64,000 nt of DNA from Streptomyces thermolilacinus SPC6 (GCF_000478605.2 NZ_ASHX02000001.1:4541001-4605000), one strand, 5' to 3'; shown: positions 8,782 to 18,252, counted from the first letter of the stretch. Program-made: numbers and translations. The notes: generated by a model not told the origin, from the letters alone.

Positions 8782-9798
8782 GTGCTCAGTGAACGCAGAC
8801 TCGAGGTGCTGCGCGCGATCGTCCAGGACTACGTCGGTACCGAGGAACCCGTCGGGTCCAAGGCGCTCACCGAGCGCCACAAACTGGGCGTGTCGCCGGC
8901 CACCGTGCGCAACGACATGGCGGTGCTGGAGGAGGAGGGCTTCATCGCCCAGCCCCACACCAGCGCCGGACGCATCCCCACGGACAAGGGCTACCGCCTC
9001 TTCGTCGACAAGCTCGCCGGAGTCAAGCCGCTGTCGCCGCCGGAGCGCCGGGCCATCCAGAACTTCCTGGAGGGCGCGGTCGACCTGGACGACGTCGTGG
9101 GACGCACGGTCCGGCTGCTCGCCCAGCTGACCCGCCAGGTCGCGGTGGTGCAGTACCCGTCGCTGACCCGGTCCACCGTCCGCCACGTCGAGCTGCTGTC
9201 GCTGGCCCCGGCCCGGCTGATGCTCGTCCTGATCACGGACACCGGACGGGTGGAGCAGCGCATGGTCGACTGCCCCGCGCCGTTCGGCGAGACCTCCGTG
9301 GCCGACCTGCGCGCCCGGCTGAACAGCCAGGTCGTCGGCAGGCGGTTCACCGACGTGCCGCAGCTGGTGCAGGACCTCCCGGAGTCCTTCGAACCGGAGG
9401 ACCGAGGGACGGTCTCCACGGTGCTCTCCACGCTGCTGGAGACGCTGGTGGAGGAGACCGAGGAGCGCCTGGTGATCGGCGGCACCGCCAATCTCACGCG
9501 CTTCGGACACGACTTCCCGCTCACCATCCGGCCCGTGCTGGAGGCGCTTGAGGAGCAGGTCGTGCTCCTCAAGCTGCTCGGCGAGGCGACAGATCCGGCC
9601 ATGACCGTACGTATCGGCCACGAGAACGCCCATGAGGGGCTCAACTCCACGTCCGTCGTCGCGGTCGGCTACGGTTCGGGCGACGAGGCGGTCGCCAAAC
9701 TCGGCGTGGTCGGACCGACCCGCATGGACTACCCCGGAACGATGGGAGCGGTACGCGCAGTGGCACGTTACGTCGGACAGATCCTGGCGGAGTCGTAA
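8782..9798 (+). CDS. hrcA: Heat-inducible transcription repressor HrcA
   Basis: 338 residues from GTG 8782; GGAGG lies about 8 bases upstream. Upstream in-frame starts would put the CIRCE element inside the gene. The N-terminal winged helix contains VGSKALTERHKLGVSPATVR, and the GAF-like dimerisation domain follows. HrcA represses chaperone genes by binding CIRCE and needs GroEL for activity. Its stop is directly followed by the dnaJ start codon, so the two are co-transcribed and autoregulated. Confidence 0.95.
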   Translation: MLSERRLEVLRAIVQDYVGTEEPVGSKALTERHKLGVSPATVRNDMAVLEEEGFIAQPHTSAGRIPTDKGYRLFVDKLAGVKPLSPPERRAIQNFLEGAVDLDDVVGRTVRLLAQLTRQVAVVQYPSLTRSTVRHVELLSLAPARLMLVLITDTGRVEQRMVDCPAPFGETSVADLRARLNSQVVGRRFTDVPQLVQDLPESFEPEDRGTVSTVLSTLLETLVEETEERLVIGGTANLTRFGHDFPLTIRPVLEALEEQVVLLKLLGEATDPAMTVRIGHENAHEGLNSTSVVAVGYGSGDEAVAKLGVVGPTRMDYPGTMGAVRAVARYVGQILAES

Positions 9799-10938
9799 GT
9801 GGCCACGGACTACTACGCCGTACTCGGCGTGCGCCGCGACGCGTCCCAGGACGAGATCAAGAAGGCATTCCGTCGGCTCGCGCGCGAGCTGCACCCGGAT
9901 GTCAACCCCGATCCGAAGACGCAGGAGCGGTTCAAGGAGATCAACGCCGCCTACGAGGTGCTGTCGGACCCGCAGAAGAAGCAGGTCTACGACCTCGGGG
10001 GCGACCCGCTTTCCTCCTCCGGCGGCGCCGGAGCGGGCGCGGGCTTCGGCGCGGGCGGCTTCGGGAACTTCTCCGACATCATGGACGCCTTCTTCGGTAC
10101 GGCGTCCCAGCGCGGCCCCCGGTCGCGCACCCGCCGCGGCCAGGACGCGATGATCCGCCTGGAGATCGAGCTCGACGAGGCGGCCTTCGGCACCACGAAG
10201 GAGATCCAGGTCGACACGGCCGTCGTGTGCACCACGTGCTCCGGCGAGGGCGCCGCGCCCGGTACGTCCGCGCAGACCTGTGACATGTGCCGCGGCCGCG
10301 GCGAGGTGTCGCAGGTGACGCGGTCCTTCCTGGGCCAGGTCATGACGTCCCGCCCGTGTCCGCAGTGCCAGGGCTTCGGCACGGTCGTCCCCACGCCGTG
10401 CCCCGAGTGCGCGGGCGACGGACGGGTGCGCTCCCGCCGCACGCTCACGGTCAAGATCCCGGCCGGTGTGGACAACGGCACGCGCATCCAGCTGGCGGGC
10501 GAGGGCGAGGTCGGCCCCGGCGGCGGCCCCGCGGGCGACCTGTACGTGGAGATCCACGAGCTGCCGCACCCGGTGTTCCAGCGGCGCGGCGACGACCTGC
10601 ACTGCACGGTGACGATCCCGATGACGGCGGGCGCGCTCGGCACGAAGGTGCCGCTGGAGACGCTCGACGGGCTGGAGGAAGTGGACATCCGGCCGGGCAC
10701 GCAGTCCGGCCAGTCGATCCCGCTGCACGGCCGTGGCGTGACGCACCTGCGCGGCGGCGGGCGCGGCGACCTCGTCGTCCACGTCGAGGTGCAGACGCCC
10801 CAGAAGCTGGACGCGGAGCAGGAGCGCCTGCTGCGCGAGCTGGCGAAGCTGCGCGGCGAGGAGCGGCCGACGGGCCAGTTCGCGCCGGGCCAGCAGGGGC
10901 TGTTCTCCCGGCTGAAGGACGCGTTCAACGGCCGCTAG
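9799..10938 (+). CDS. dnaJ: Chaperone DnaJ (DnaJ2 type)
   Basis: 379 residues, GTG start immediately after hrcA. The J domain (about 1-70) has the HPD motif in RELHPDVNPD. A Gly-rich segment containing GGAGAGAGFGAGGFG follows. The zinc-binding domain then has four repeats: CTTCSGEG, CDMCRGRG, CPQCQGFG and CPECAGDG. It is a full type I Hsp40 that stimulates DnaK. Linkage to hrcA rather than dnaK marks it as the second DnaJ found in Streptomyces. Confidence 0.95.
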   Translation: MATDYYAVLGVRRDASQDEIKKAFRRLARELHPDVNPDPKTQERFKEINAAYEVLSDPQKKQVYDLGGDPLSSSGGAGAGAGFGAGGFGNFSDIMDAFFGTASQRGPRSRTRRGQDAMIRLEIELDEAAFGTTKEIQVDTAVVCTTCSGEGAAPGTSAQTCDMCRGRGEVSQVTRSFLGQVMTSRPCPQCQGFGTVVPTPCPECAGDGRVRSRRTLTVKIPAGVDNGTRIQLAGEGEVGPGGGPAGDLYVEIHELPHPVFQRRGDDLHCTVTIPMTAGALGTKVPLETLDGLEEVDIRPGTQSGQSIPLHGRGVTHLRGGGRGDLVVHVEVQTPQKLDAEQERLLRELAKLRGEERPTGQFAPGQQGLFSRLKDAFNGR

Positions 10939-11081
10939 CCCCGGCTCGTAGAGGGTGGCCGCCCCCGGCTCGCACGGGAGCGGCCGTGCCCCCGGCCTGG
11001 CCGCGCTCGGGCCGCCGGGCGGGCCGGATACCGGCGGCAGCGGGGTTCGAAGGCGGCGCGGGGGCGTGACACCATGCGTGC

Positions 11082-12155
11082 ATGTCCTCCGCGCTGACCG
11101 GTCTCTGCCGCTACCCGATCGTGCAGGCGCCCATGGCCGGCGGCGCCTCGTGCCCGGCGCTCGCCGCCGCCGTGTCCGAGGCGGGCGGCCTGGGATTCCT
11201 GGCCGCCGGATACAAGACGGCCGACGGCATGTACCAGGAGGTCCAGCAGATCAGGGCCCTCACCGCCCGCCCGTTCGGCGTCAACCTGTTCATGCCGCAG
11301 CCGGGCCAGGCGGACGCCGCCGCCGTCGAGGTCTACCGCCAGCAGCTCGCCGGTGAGGCGGCCTGGTACGACACCCCGCTCGGCGAGACCGACCGCGGCA
11401 GGGACGACGGCTACGACGCGAAACTGGCGATCCTCCTCGACGACCCGGTGCCGGTCGTCTCCTTCACGTTCGGCTGCCCCACGGCGGAGACGGTGGCGGC
11501 CTTCGCGCGCGTGGGCACCCGTACGGTCGTGACGGTCACCAGCGCCGACGAGGCGCGCGCCGCCGAACGCGCCGGGGCCGACGCGGTGTGCGTGCAGGGC
11601 GTCGAGGCCGGCGGCCACCAGGGCACCCACCGCGACGACCCGGAGACCGAGACGTCCGGCACCGGCCTGCTGGCGCTGATCACCCAGGTCCGCGAGGCCG
11701 TGGCGCTGCCGATACTCGCCGCGGGCGGGCTGATGCGCGGCGCCCAGATCGCCGCCGTCCTCGCGGCGGGCGCCGAGGCCGCGCAGCTCGGCACCGCGTT
11801 CCTCGTGTGCCCCGAGTCCGGCGCCGATCCCGTGCACAAGCGGGCCATGACGGACCCGCTGTTCACCCACACCGAGCTGACCCGCGCCTTCTCGGGACGC
11901 CCCGCCCGGGGCCTGGTCAACCGGTTCGTGCGGGAGCACGGGCCGTACGCCCCCGCCGCGTACCCCGAGGTGCACCATCTCACCAGCGGGCTGCGCAAGG
12001 CGGCCGCCAAGGCGAAGGACCCGCAGGGCATGGCCCTGTGGGCCGGACAGGGCCACCGCCTGGCCCGCGAACTGCCCGCCGGGCAGCTCGTCGACGTACT
12101 CCACTGCGAACTCCGGTCGGCCGTCTCCGCGCTGGCCATGGGAGGTGCCTCATGA
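11082..12155 (+). CDS. Nitronate monooxygenase / 2-nitropropane dioxygenase-like flavoprotein
   Basis: 357 residues with an FMN-binding TIM barrel. Visible motifs are APMAGGASCPALAAAVSEAG near the N-terminus, VCVQGVEAGGHQGTH (the typical GGHxG segment) and ILAAGGLMRGAQIAAVLAAGA (phosphate binding). Members oxidise alkyl nitronates; the physiological substrate here is unknown. Its TGA overlaps the ATG of rsmE. Confidence 0.88.
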   Translation: MSSALTGLCRYPIVQAPMAGGASCPALAAAVSEAGGLGFLAAGYKTADGMYQEVQQIRALTARPFGVNLFMPQPGQADAAAVEVYRQQLAGEAAWYDTPLGETDRGRDDGYDAKLAILLDDPVPVVSFTFGCPTAETVAAFARVGTRTVVTVTSADEARAAERAGADAVCVQGVEAGGHQGTHRDDPETETSGTGLLALITQVREAVALPILAAGGLMRGAQIAAVLAAGAEAAQLGTAFLVCPESGADPVHKRAMTDPLFTHTELTRAFSGRPARGLVNRFVREHGPYAPAAYPEVHHLTSGLRKAAAKAKDPQGMALWAGQGHRLARELPAGQLVDVLHCELRSAVSALAMGGAS

Positions 12156-12895
12156 CCGCCCCCGTCTTCGTCGCCGACGACCTGACGGCCGCCGCGCCCG
12201 GCGCGGTGCTCACCCTGGAGGGGCCCGAGGGACGGCACGCCGTCTCGGTGCGCCGGCTGCGGGTCGGTGAGGAGGTCGTCCTCACGGACGGCGCCGGACG
12301 CGGCGCGTACGGCACGGTCGCCGCCGTGGAGGGCAAGGACCGCCTCGGCGTGGCCGTGACGGACGTACGGGACGAGCCGGTGGCCACGCCGCGCATCACC
12401 GTCGTCCAGGCGCTGCCCAAGGGCGACCGGGGCGAGCTGGCCGTCGAGACGATGACCGAGACGGGCGTGGACGCGGTCGTGCCGTGGGCGGCGGCGCGGT
12501 GCGTCACGCAGTGGAAGGGCGAGCGCGGGCTGAAGGCGCTGGCGAAGTGGCGGGCCACCGCCCGCGAGGCCGGGAAGCAGTCCCGCAGGCTGCGCTTCCC
12601 CGAGGTCGCGGACGCGGCGAGCACCAGGCAGGTCGCCCGGCTGCTGTCCGACGCGGACTTCGCGGCCGTCCTCCACGAGGAGGGCGCCGAGCCGCTCGCC
12701 ACCGCGCCGCTCCCCGCGACCGGCGAGATCGTGCTGGTCGTCGGCCCGGAGGGCGGGGTCGCGCCCGACGAGCTCACCGCCTTCGCGGAGGCCGGGGCCA
12801 AGCCGTACCGGCTGGGGCGCAGCGTCCTGCGCACGTCCACGGCCGGCACGGCGGCGACGGCGCTGCTCCTCGGCCGCACGGGCCGCTGGTCCTGA
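12152..12895 (+). CDS. rsmE: 16S rRNA m3U1498 methyltransferase RsmE
   Basis: 247 residues starting MTAPVFVADDL, translated from an ATGA overlap with the upstream gene (GGAGG at 12141-12145). It has an N-terminal PUA-like domain and a SPOUT knot with VVGPEGGVAPDEL and LRTSTAGTAATALL at the SAM-binding end. It methylates U1498 of 16S rRNA at N3. An rsmE gene near dnaJ is common in bacteria. Confidence 0.93.
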   Translation: MTAPVFVADDLTAAAPGAVLTLEGPEGRHAVSVRRLRVGEEVVLTDGAGRGAYGTVAAVEGKDRLGVAVTDVRDEPVATPRITVVQALPKGDRGELAVETMTETGVDAVVPWAAARCVTQWKGERGLKALAKWRATAREAGKQSRRLRFPEVADAASTRQVARLLSDADFAAVLHEEGAEPLATAPLPATGEIVLVVGPEGGVAPDELTAFAEAGAKPYRLGRSVLRTSTAGTAATALLLGRTGRWS

Positions 12896-13045
12896 CCCAC
12901 CGGTCCCCGTCCTCCGTCCTCCGGCCGCCGGCCGTGGACGTGCGCCGCTCACGAGGCGTGGCGGGCCGGACGGCCTGATGACGGCGCGGGGGCGGCGATA
13001 GGGTACGGACATATCTGCCGTCCGAGTCGAGAGAGGGCCGCCAGC

Positions 13046-13405
13046 ATGGCCGGAGAGCCGCGCAGCGACTGCCTGTTCTGCAAGATCGTGTCGGGGGAGG
13101 TGCCCGCCACCGTCGTCCGCGAGACGGAGACCACCGTCGCGTTCCGCGACATAAACCCCCAGGCGCCGACGCACGTCCTGGTCATCCCCAAGGCGCACCA
13201 CGCCGACGCCGCCGCGCTCGCCGCCGCCGCGCCGGACGTCGCCGCCGACGTGCTGCGCGAGGCGGGGGAGGTCGCCGCGCAGGAGAAGGTGGCCGAGACG
13301 GGCTACCGGATCATCTTCAACACGGGCGCCGGGGCCGGGCAGACCGTCTTCCACGCGCACGCCCACGTCCTCGGCGGCCGCGGCCTCGAGTGGCCCCCCG
13401 GGTAG
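13046..13405 (+). CDS. HIT family nucleotide hydrolase
   Basis: 119 residues. The N-terminus reads CLFCKIVSGEVPATVV (CxxC zinc-type start) and the C-terminus has the histidine triad FHAHAHVLGG. It is Hint/HinT-like and hydrolyses phosphoramidate or adenylate bonds. It ends 5 bases before the RNase Z start used here, so the two are probably one transcript. Confidence 0.92.
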   Translation: MAGEPRSDCLFCKIVSGEVPATVVRETETTVAFRDINPQAPTHVLVIPKAHHADAAALAAAAPDVAADVLREAGEVAAQEKVAETGYRIIFNTGAGAGQTVFHAHAHVLGGRGLEWPPG

Positions 13406-13410
13406 ACCGC

Positions 13411-14316
13411 GTGTCCGTACGAGAACTGGTCGTGCTGGGCACCGCGAGCCAGGTGCCCACACGCCACCGCAACCACAACGGCTACCTGCTGCGCTGGGAC
13501 GGCGAGGGCATCCTCTTCGACCCGGGCGAGGGCACCCAGCGGCAGATGCTGCGCGCCGGGGTCGCCGCGCACGACATCGACCGGATCTGCGTCACCCACT
13601 TCCACGGCGACCACTCCCTGGGCCTCGCCGGGGTCATCCAGCGCATCAACCTCGACCAGGTCCCGCACCCCGTCACCGCCCACTACCCGGCGTCCGGGCA
13701 GCGGTTCTTCGAGCGGCTGCGGTACGCCACCGCCTACCGCGAGCGCGCCGACATCGTGGAGGCCCCCGTCGCCGCCGACGGGCCCGTCGCCGAGACGCCC
13801 GGGTACACGCTGGAGGCGCGCCGCCTGTCGCACCCGGTCGAGTCGTTCGGGTACCGGCTGACCGAGCCCGACGGGCGTCGCATGCTGCCCGAGCGGCTCG
13901 CCGCGCACGGCGTCGAGGGCCCCGACGTGGGCGTCCTCCAGCGCGAGGGCGTGCTGCGCGGGGTGCGCCTGGAGGACGTCAGCGAGGTACGGCCCGGCCA
14001 GCGCTTCGCGTTCGTCATGGACACCCGCCTCTGCGACGGCGTCCACGCGCTCGCGGACGGCTGCGACCTGCTCGTCATCGAGTCCACGTTCCTCGACGAG
14101 GACATCTCCCTCGCCGTCGAGCACGGCCACCTGACCGCGGGGCAGGCCGCCGCCGTGGCCCGCGACGCGGGGGTCCGTCGCCTCGTCCTCACCCACTTCT
14201 CGCAGCGCTACGGCGACCCGTCCGCCTTCGAACGGCAGGCCCGCGCGGCCGGGTTCGCCGGCGAACTGACCGTGGCCCAGGACCTCATCCGCGTCCCCCT
14301 CCCCAAGCGCCCCTAG
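13411..14316 (+). CDS. rnz: Ribonuclease Z (tRNA 3'-processing endonuclease)
   Basis: 301 residues from GTG 13411; an alternative GTG at 13390 would overlap the HIT gene. Signatures are THFHGDHSLGL (zinc site), FDPGEGTQRQM near the N-terminus, FVMDTR, and VLTHFSQRY for the last metal ligand. The enzyme cuts tRNA precursors 3' of the discriminator base. Its stop codon lies within a short tandem duplication. Confidence 0.9.
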   Translation: MSVRELVVLGTASQVPTRHRNHNGYLLRWDGEGILFDPGEGTQRQMLRAGVAAHDIDRICVTHFHGDHSLGLAGVIQRINLDQVPHPVTAHYPASGQRFFERLRYATAYRERADIVEAPVAADGPVAETPGYTLEARRLSHPVESFGYRLTEPDGRRMLPERLAAHGVEGPDVGVLQREGVLRGVRLEDVSEVRPGQRFAFVMDTRLCDGVHALADGCDLLVIESTFLDEDISLAVEHGHLTAGQAAAVARDAGVRRLVLTHFSQRYGDPSAFERQARAAGFAGELTVAQDLIRVPLPKRP

Positions 14317-14378
14317 GCACATCCGTACATGAACCTCCCCCAGCGCCCCTAGGAACCACCCCGCACATGAACCTCCCC
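14306..14378 (+). repeat. 35/37 bp tandem duplication spanning rnz stop and adenine deaminase start
   Basis: Copy 1 is 14306-14340 and copy 2 is 14342-14378. Both begin AGCGCCCCTAGG and end ACATGAACCTCCCC, so each carries a TAG and an ATG. The ATG in copy 1 (14329) opens a seven-codon frame, MNLPQRP, that ends at the TAG in copy 2. The ATG in copy 2 is the real start of the next gene. Confidence 0.85.
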
Positions 14379-15371
14379 GAAGACCTCCCGAAGGCGGAGC
14401 TCCACCTCCACATCGAGGGCACCCTCGAACCGGAGCTGGCCTTCGCGCTCGCCGCCCGCAACGGCGTGGACCTGCCCTTCGCCGACACCGACGAGCTGCG
14501 CCGCGCGTACCGCTTCGAGGACCTCCAGTCGTTCCTCGACCTGTACTACGCGCTGATGGCCGTCCTGCGCACCGCCGACGACTTCGCCGAGCTCGCCGAC
14601 GCCTACCTCGCGCGGGCCGCCGCGCAGGGAGTCCGGCACGCCGAGGTCTTCTTCGACCCGCAGGCCCACACCTCCCGCGGCGTCCCCTTCGGCACGGTCG
14701 TGGAGGGCCTCGCCCGGGCGCTGGAGGGCAGCGAGGAGCGGCACGGCGTCACCACGCGGCTGATCATGTGCTTCCTGCGGGACGAGTCCGCCGAGTCCGC
14801 GATGGCCACCCTGGAGGAGGCGAAGCCGTACCTGCGGCACATCACGGGCGTCGGCCTGGACTCCGCCGAGGTGGGGCACCCGCCCGCCGAGTTCCGCGAG
14901 GTGTACGAGGCGGCCGCCGCGCTGGGCCTGCGCAGGGTCGCGCACGCGGGCGAGGAGGGCCCGCCCTCGTACATCCGCGACTCGCTCGACCTGCTGGGGG
15001 TGGAGCGGATCGACCACGGGCTGCGCGCCATGGAGGACCCGGAGCTGGTGGAGCGGCTCGTACGCGACCGGGTGCCGCTCACGCTGTGCCCGCTGTCCAA
15101 CGTCCGGCTGCGCGCAGTGGACGTCCTGGAGGACCACCCGCTGAAGGCGATGATGGACGCCGGACTGCTGGTCACGGTGAACTCCGACGACCCCGCGTAC
15201 TTCGGCGGGTACGTGGGCGAGACGTTCCACGCCGTACGGGAGGCGCTCGCCCTCACCGAGGAGGACCTGCGGCGGCTCGCCCGGAACTCCTTCGAGGCGG
15301 CGTTCCTCGACCAGGACGAGGCGCTGCGCGCGCGGTACCTGGCCGAGGTGGAGGCGTACACCTTCGACTGA
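14367..15371 (+). CDS. Adenine deaminase, adenosine-deaminase superfamily (Pa0148-like)
   Basis: 334 residues starting MNLPEDLPKAELHLHIEGTL. Metal ligands are H13 and H15 in LHLHIEG, the His of VAHAGEEGP, and the Asp pair in NSDDPAYFGGY. The DDPAYFGGY form and the EVGHPP segment match the Pseudomonas-type adenine deaminase better than classical adenosine deaminase. The likely reaction is therefore adenine to hypoxanthine in purine salvage. The assignment is from remembered sequence similarity; adenosine remains possible. Confidence 0.8.
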   Translation: MNLPEDLPKAELHLHIEGTLEPELAFALAARNGVDLPFADTDELRRAYRFEDLQSFLDLYYALMAVLRTADDFAELADAYLARAAAQGVRHAEVFFDPQAHTSRGVPFGTVVEGLARALEGSEERHGVTTRLIMCFLRDESAESAMATLEEAKPYLRHITGVGLDSAEVGHPPAEFREVYEAAAALGLRRVAHAGEEGPPSYIRDSLDLLGVERIDHGLRAMEDPELVERLVRDRVPLTLCPLSNVRLRAVDVLEDHPLKAMMDAGLLVTVNSDDPAYFGGYVGETFHAVREALALTEEDLRRLARNSFEAAFLDQDEALRARYLAEVEAYTFD

Positions 15372-15491
15372 GCAGCCCGGGGCCCGGCCGTACGCGCGTG
15401 TGCCTTCGCGGAGCCAGACGGGAACGCGGGGCTTGCGCGCGGCCGATCGGGCACACTGGCCGGATCAGCACCGCGCGACCGGGAGCACGCC

Positions 15492-16613
15492 GTGATCACA
15501 CCCGACGCCTTCGGAGGCCAGCAGCACCAGCACACCGCGGGAGTGGACCCGCTGGGCACGCTCCGCACGCCCTCGGACCCCGAGTGCGACGTGTTCCTGA
15601 CCGGCACGGTGTTCCTGGACATCGTGTTCACGGGCCTCGACAGCGCCCCCGCGCGGGGCACCGAGACCTGGGCGCGCGGCATGGGCTCCAGCCCCGGCGG
15701 CGTCGCCAACATGGCGACCGCCCTGGCCCGGCTGGGGCTGCGCACCTCGCTGGCCGCCGCGTTCGGCGACGACCACTACGGCGAGTACTGCTGGGACGCC
15801 CTCGAACAGGGCGAGGGCATCGACCTGTCGCGGTCGCGCACCGTGCCCGGCTGGCACTCGCCGGTCACGGTGTCCATGGCGTACGACGGCGAGCGCACGA
15901 TGGTGTCGCACGGCCACGAGGCACCGCCCCCGGAGGGCTCCGTCCCCGCCTGCCCGCCCCGCGCGCGTGCCGCCGTCGCCTCCCTCGCGCCCGGCCGCAC
16001 CGAGGCGTGGGTGGAGGAGGCCGCCCGCCGCGACACGAGGATCTTCGCCGACGTGGGGTGGGACGAGACGGGCCGCTGGGACCTGGCCGCGCTGCCCGAC
16101 CTGGAGCACTGCGAGGCGTTCCTGCCCAACGCCGACGAGGCCGTGCGCTACACCCGCACCGACTGCCCCCGCGCCGCCGCCCGCGCGCTGGCCGACAAGG
16201 TGCCGCTCGCCGTCGTCACGCTCGGCGCGGACGGAGCGTACGCCGTGGACGGCTCCACCGGCGAGACCGCCGAGGTCCCGGCCATCGAGGTCGCCGCGCT
16301 GGACCCGACGGGCGCCGGGGACGTGTTCGTCGCCGGGTTCCTCACCGGGACGCTCGCCGGGTGGCCGCTCGCCGACCGGCTGGCCTTCGCCGGGCTGACG
16401 GCCGCGCTGTCCGTGCAGGAGTTCGGCGGTTCGCTGTCCGCGCCCGGCTGGGTGGAGGTCGCCGCCTGGTGGCAGTACGTGCAGGGCTGCTCCGGCCAGG
16501 ACCCGGCCGCCTTGCGCCGGTACCGGTTCCTCGACGCGCTGCTGCCCGCCCCGACCCGGCCCTGGCCGCTGCGCCGGGCCGTGCCGACGATCGGCTTCGG
16601 CCGTTCCGCCTGA
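15492..16613 (+). CDS. PfkB-family carbohydrate kinase
   Basis: 373 residues from GTG 15492. N-terminal signature SPGGVANMATALARLG; C-terminal PfkB signature with catalytic Asp, LDPTGAGDVFVAGF. It is an ATP-dependent sugar or nucleoside kinase. About 35 N-terminal residues precede the usual fold start (CDVFLTGTVFLD). The substrate is unknown. The neighbouring adenine deaminase is suggestive of nucleoside use but proves nothing. Confidence 0.85.
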   Translation: MITPDAFGGQQHQHTAGVDPLGTLRTPSDPECDVFLTGTVFLDIVFTGLDSAPARGTETWARGMGSSPGGVANMATALARLGLRTSLAAAFGDDHYGEYCWDALEQGEGIDLSRSRTVPGWHSPVTVSMAYDGERTMVSHGHEAPPPEGSVPACPPRARAAVASLAPGRTEAWVEEAARRDTRIFADVGWDETGRWDLAALPDLEHCEAFLPNADEAVRYTRTDCPRAAARALADKVPLAVVTLGADGAYAVDGSTGETAEVPAIEVAALDPTGAGDVFVAGFLTGTLAGWPLADRLAFAGLTAALSVQEFGGSLSAPGWVEVAAWWQYVQGCSGQDPAALRRYRFLDALLPAPTRPWPLRRAVPTIGFGRSA

Positions 16614-16730
16614 GCGCCGGTGAAAAGCCTTCTGGGTTGTCAGCCGAACGCCGTACCCTGGACAGTCCAGAGGTTGTCGAGCGGCGAGAACCCTGCAACA
16701 GGAGGTATGCGCAGGCCACAGAGCCGGCCC

Positions 16731-17726
16731 ATGACTCAGACACCGACAGACCAGGTACGAGCCCACTTCACCGTACCCGCCAAGCATCCGATGGTGACCG
16801 TGCTCGGCTCGGGCGACGCCCTGCTCCGCGTGATCGAGCGGGCTTTCCCCCGTGCCGACATCCATGTGCGGGGCAATGAGATCAGCGCGGTGGGCGAGGC
16901 CGCCGAGGTGGCCCTCATCCAGCGGCTGTTCGACGAGATGATGCTGGTGCTGCGCACGGGGCAGCCGATGACGGAGGACGCGGTGGAACGCTCGATCGCC
17001 ATGCTCAAGGAGGAGACCGGGGGAGCGGCCGCCGAGACGCCGTCCGAGGTCCTCACCCAGAACATCCTCTCCAGCCGCGGCCGCACCATCCGGCCCAAGA
17101 CGCTCAACCAGAAGCGCTATGTCGACGCCATCGACAAGCACACGATCGTCTTCGGCATCGGCCCGGCGGGCACGGGCAAGACCTACCTCGCCATGGCGAA
17201 GGCGGTCCAGGCCCTCCAGTCCAAGCAGGTCAACCGGATCATCCTGACCCGGCCCGCCGTCGAGGCGGGCGAGCGGCTCGGCTTCCTGCCGGGCACGCTC
17301 TACGAGAAGATCGACCCGTACCTGCGGCCGCTGTACGACGCGCTGCACGACATGCTCGACCCCGACTCGATCCCGCGCCTCATGGCGGCGGGCACGATCG
17401 AGGTCGCGCCGCTGGCGTACATGCGCGGCCGGACGCTCAACGACGCGTTCATCATCCTCGACGAGGCGCAGAACACGAACCCCGAGCAGATGAAGATGTT
17501 CCTCACCCGGCTCGGCTTCGACTCCAAGATCGTCATCACCGGTGACGTGACGCAGGTGGACCTGCCGAACGGCACCAAGAGCGGTCTGCGGCAGGTGCAG
17601 GACATCCTCGACGGCGTCCAGGACGTCCACTTCTCCCGCCTCACGTCGCACGACGTCGTACGGCACAAGCTGGTCGGCCGTATTGTCGACGCGTACGAGA
17701 AGTACGACGCCGGTAACGGGCGCTGA
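16731..17726 (+). CDS. phoH: PhoH-family ATPase
   Basis: 331 residues from ATG 16731 (MTQTPTDQVRAHF). An in-frame ATG at 16707 directly abuts AGGAGG (16700-16705), too close for good initiation, so 16731 is preferred; the 5' end is not settled. A KH-like N-terminal part is followed by the P-loop GIGPAGTGKTYLAMAKA, a Walker B-like IILDEAQN, and ITGDVTQVDLP. PhoH ATPases act in RNA metabolism. It sits directly upstream of ybeY, as in most bacteria, including mycobacteria. Confidence 0.92.
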   Translation: MTQTPTDQVRAHFTVPAKHPMVTVLGSGDALLRVIERAFPRADIHVRGNEISAVGEAAEVALIQRLFDEMMLVLRTGQPMTEDAVERSIAMLKEETGGAAAETPSEVLTQNILSSRGRTIRPKTLNQKRYVDAIDKHTIVFGIGPAGTGKTYLAMAKAVQALQSKQVNRIILTRPAVEAGERLGFLPGTLYEKIDPYLRPLYDALHDMLDPDSIPRLMAAGTIEVAPLAYMRGRTLNDAFIILDEAQNTNPEQMKMFLTRLGFDSKIVITGDVTQVDLPNGTKSGLRQVQDILDGVQDVHFSRLTSHDVVRHKLVGRIVDAYEKYDAGNGR

Positions 17727-17754
17727 CCATTCAGAGCGAGAGACCCAACAGCAC

Positions 17755-18252
17755 ATGTCGATCGACGTCAACAACGAGTCCGGCACCGAGGTCGATGAGC
17801 AGGCGATCCTCGACGTCGCCCGCTACGCGCTCGCGCGGATGCGCATCCACCCCCTGTCCGAGCTGTCGGTGATCGTGGTGGACGCCGAGGCGATGGAGCA
17901 GCTGCACATCCAGTGGATGGATCTGCCGGGCCCGACGGATGTCATGTCCTTCCCGATGGACGAGCTGCGTCCGCCGTCGAAGGACGACGAGGAGCCCCCG
18001 CAGGGGCTCCTCGGGGACATCGTGCTCTGCCCCGAGGTCGCCGAGCGGCAGGGCCGCGAGGCGCCCACGCAGCACTCCATGGACGAGGAGCTGCAGCTGC
18101 TCACCGTCCACGGGGTGCTGCACCTCCTCGGCTACGACCACGAGGAGCCCGACGAGAAGGCCGAGATGTTCGGACTCCAGGCGGCGATCATCGACGGCTG
18201 GCGGGCGGAGAAGGGCCTCACCGGTCCCTCCCCGGCGCCGACCGTCTCATGA
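17755..18252 (+). CDS. ybeY: Endoribonuclease YbeY (rRNA maturation factor)
   Basis: 165 residues starting MSIDVNNESGTEVDEQ. The zinc motif is HGVLHLLGYDH (HxxxHxxxxxH) and the family motif TDVMSFPMDE is present. YbeY processes the 3' end of 16S rRNA and takes part in ribosome quality control. Its stop overlaps the next start (ATGA at 18249), which implies translational coupling. Confidence 0.95.
   Translation: MSIDVNNESGTEVDEQAILDVARYALARMRIHPLSELSVIVVDAEAMEQLHIQWMDLPGPTDVMSFPMDELRPPSKDDEEPPQGLLGDIVLCPEVAERQGREAPTQHSMDEELQLLTVHGVLHLLGYDHEEPDEKAEMFGLQAAIIDGWRAEKGLTGPSPAPTVS

Noticed and set aside
11043..11070. GGGTTCGAAG, resembling a tRNA T arm
   Set aside because: The flanking bases do not form a T stem, and no anticodon or acceptor stem can be placed at the right distance.
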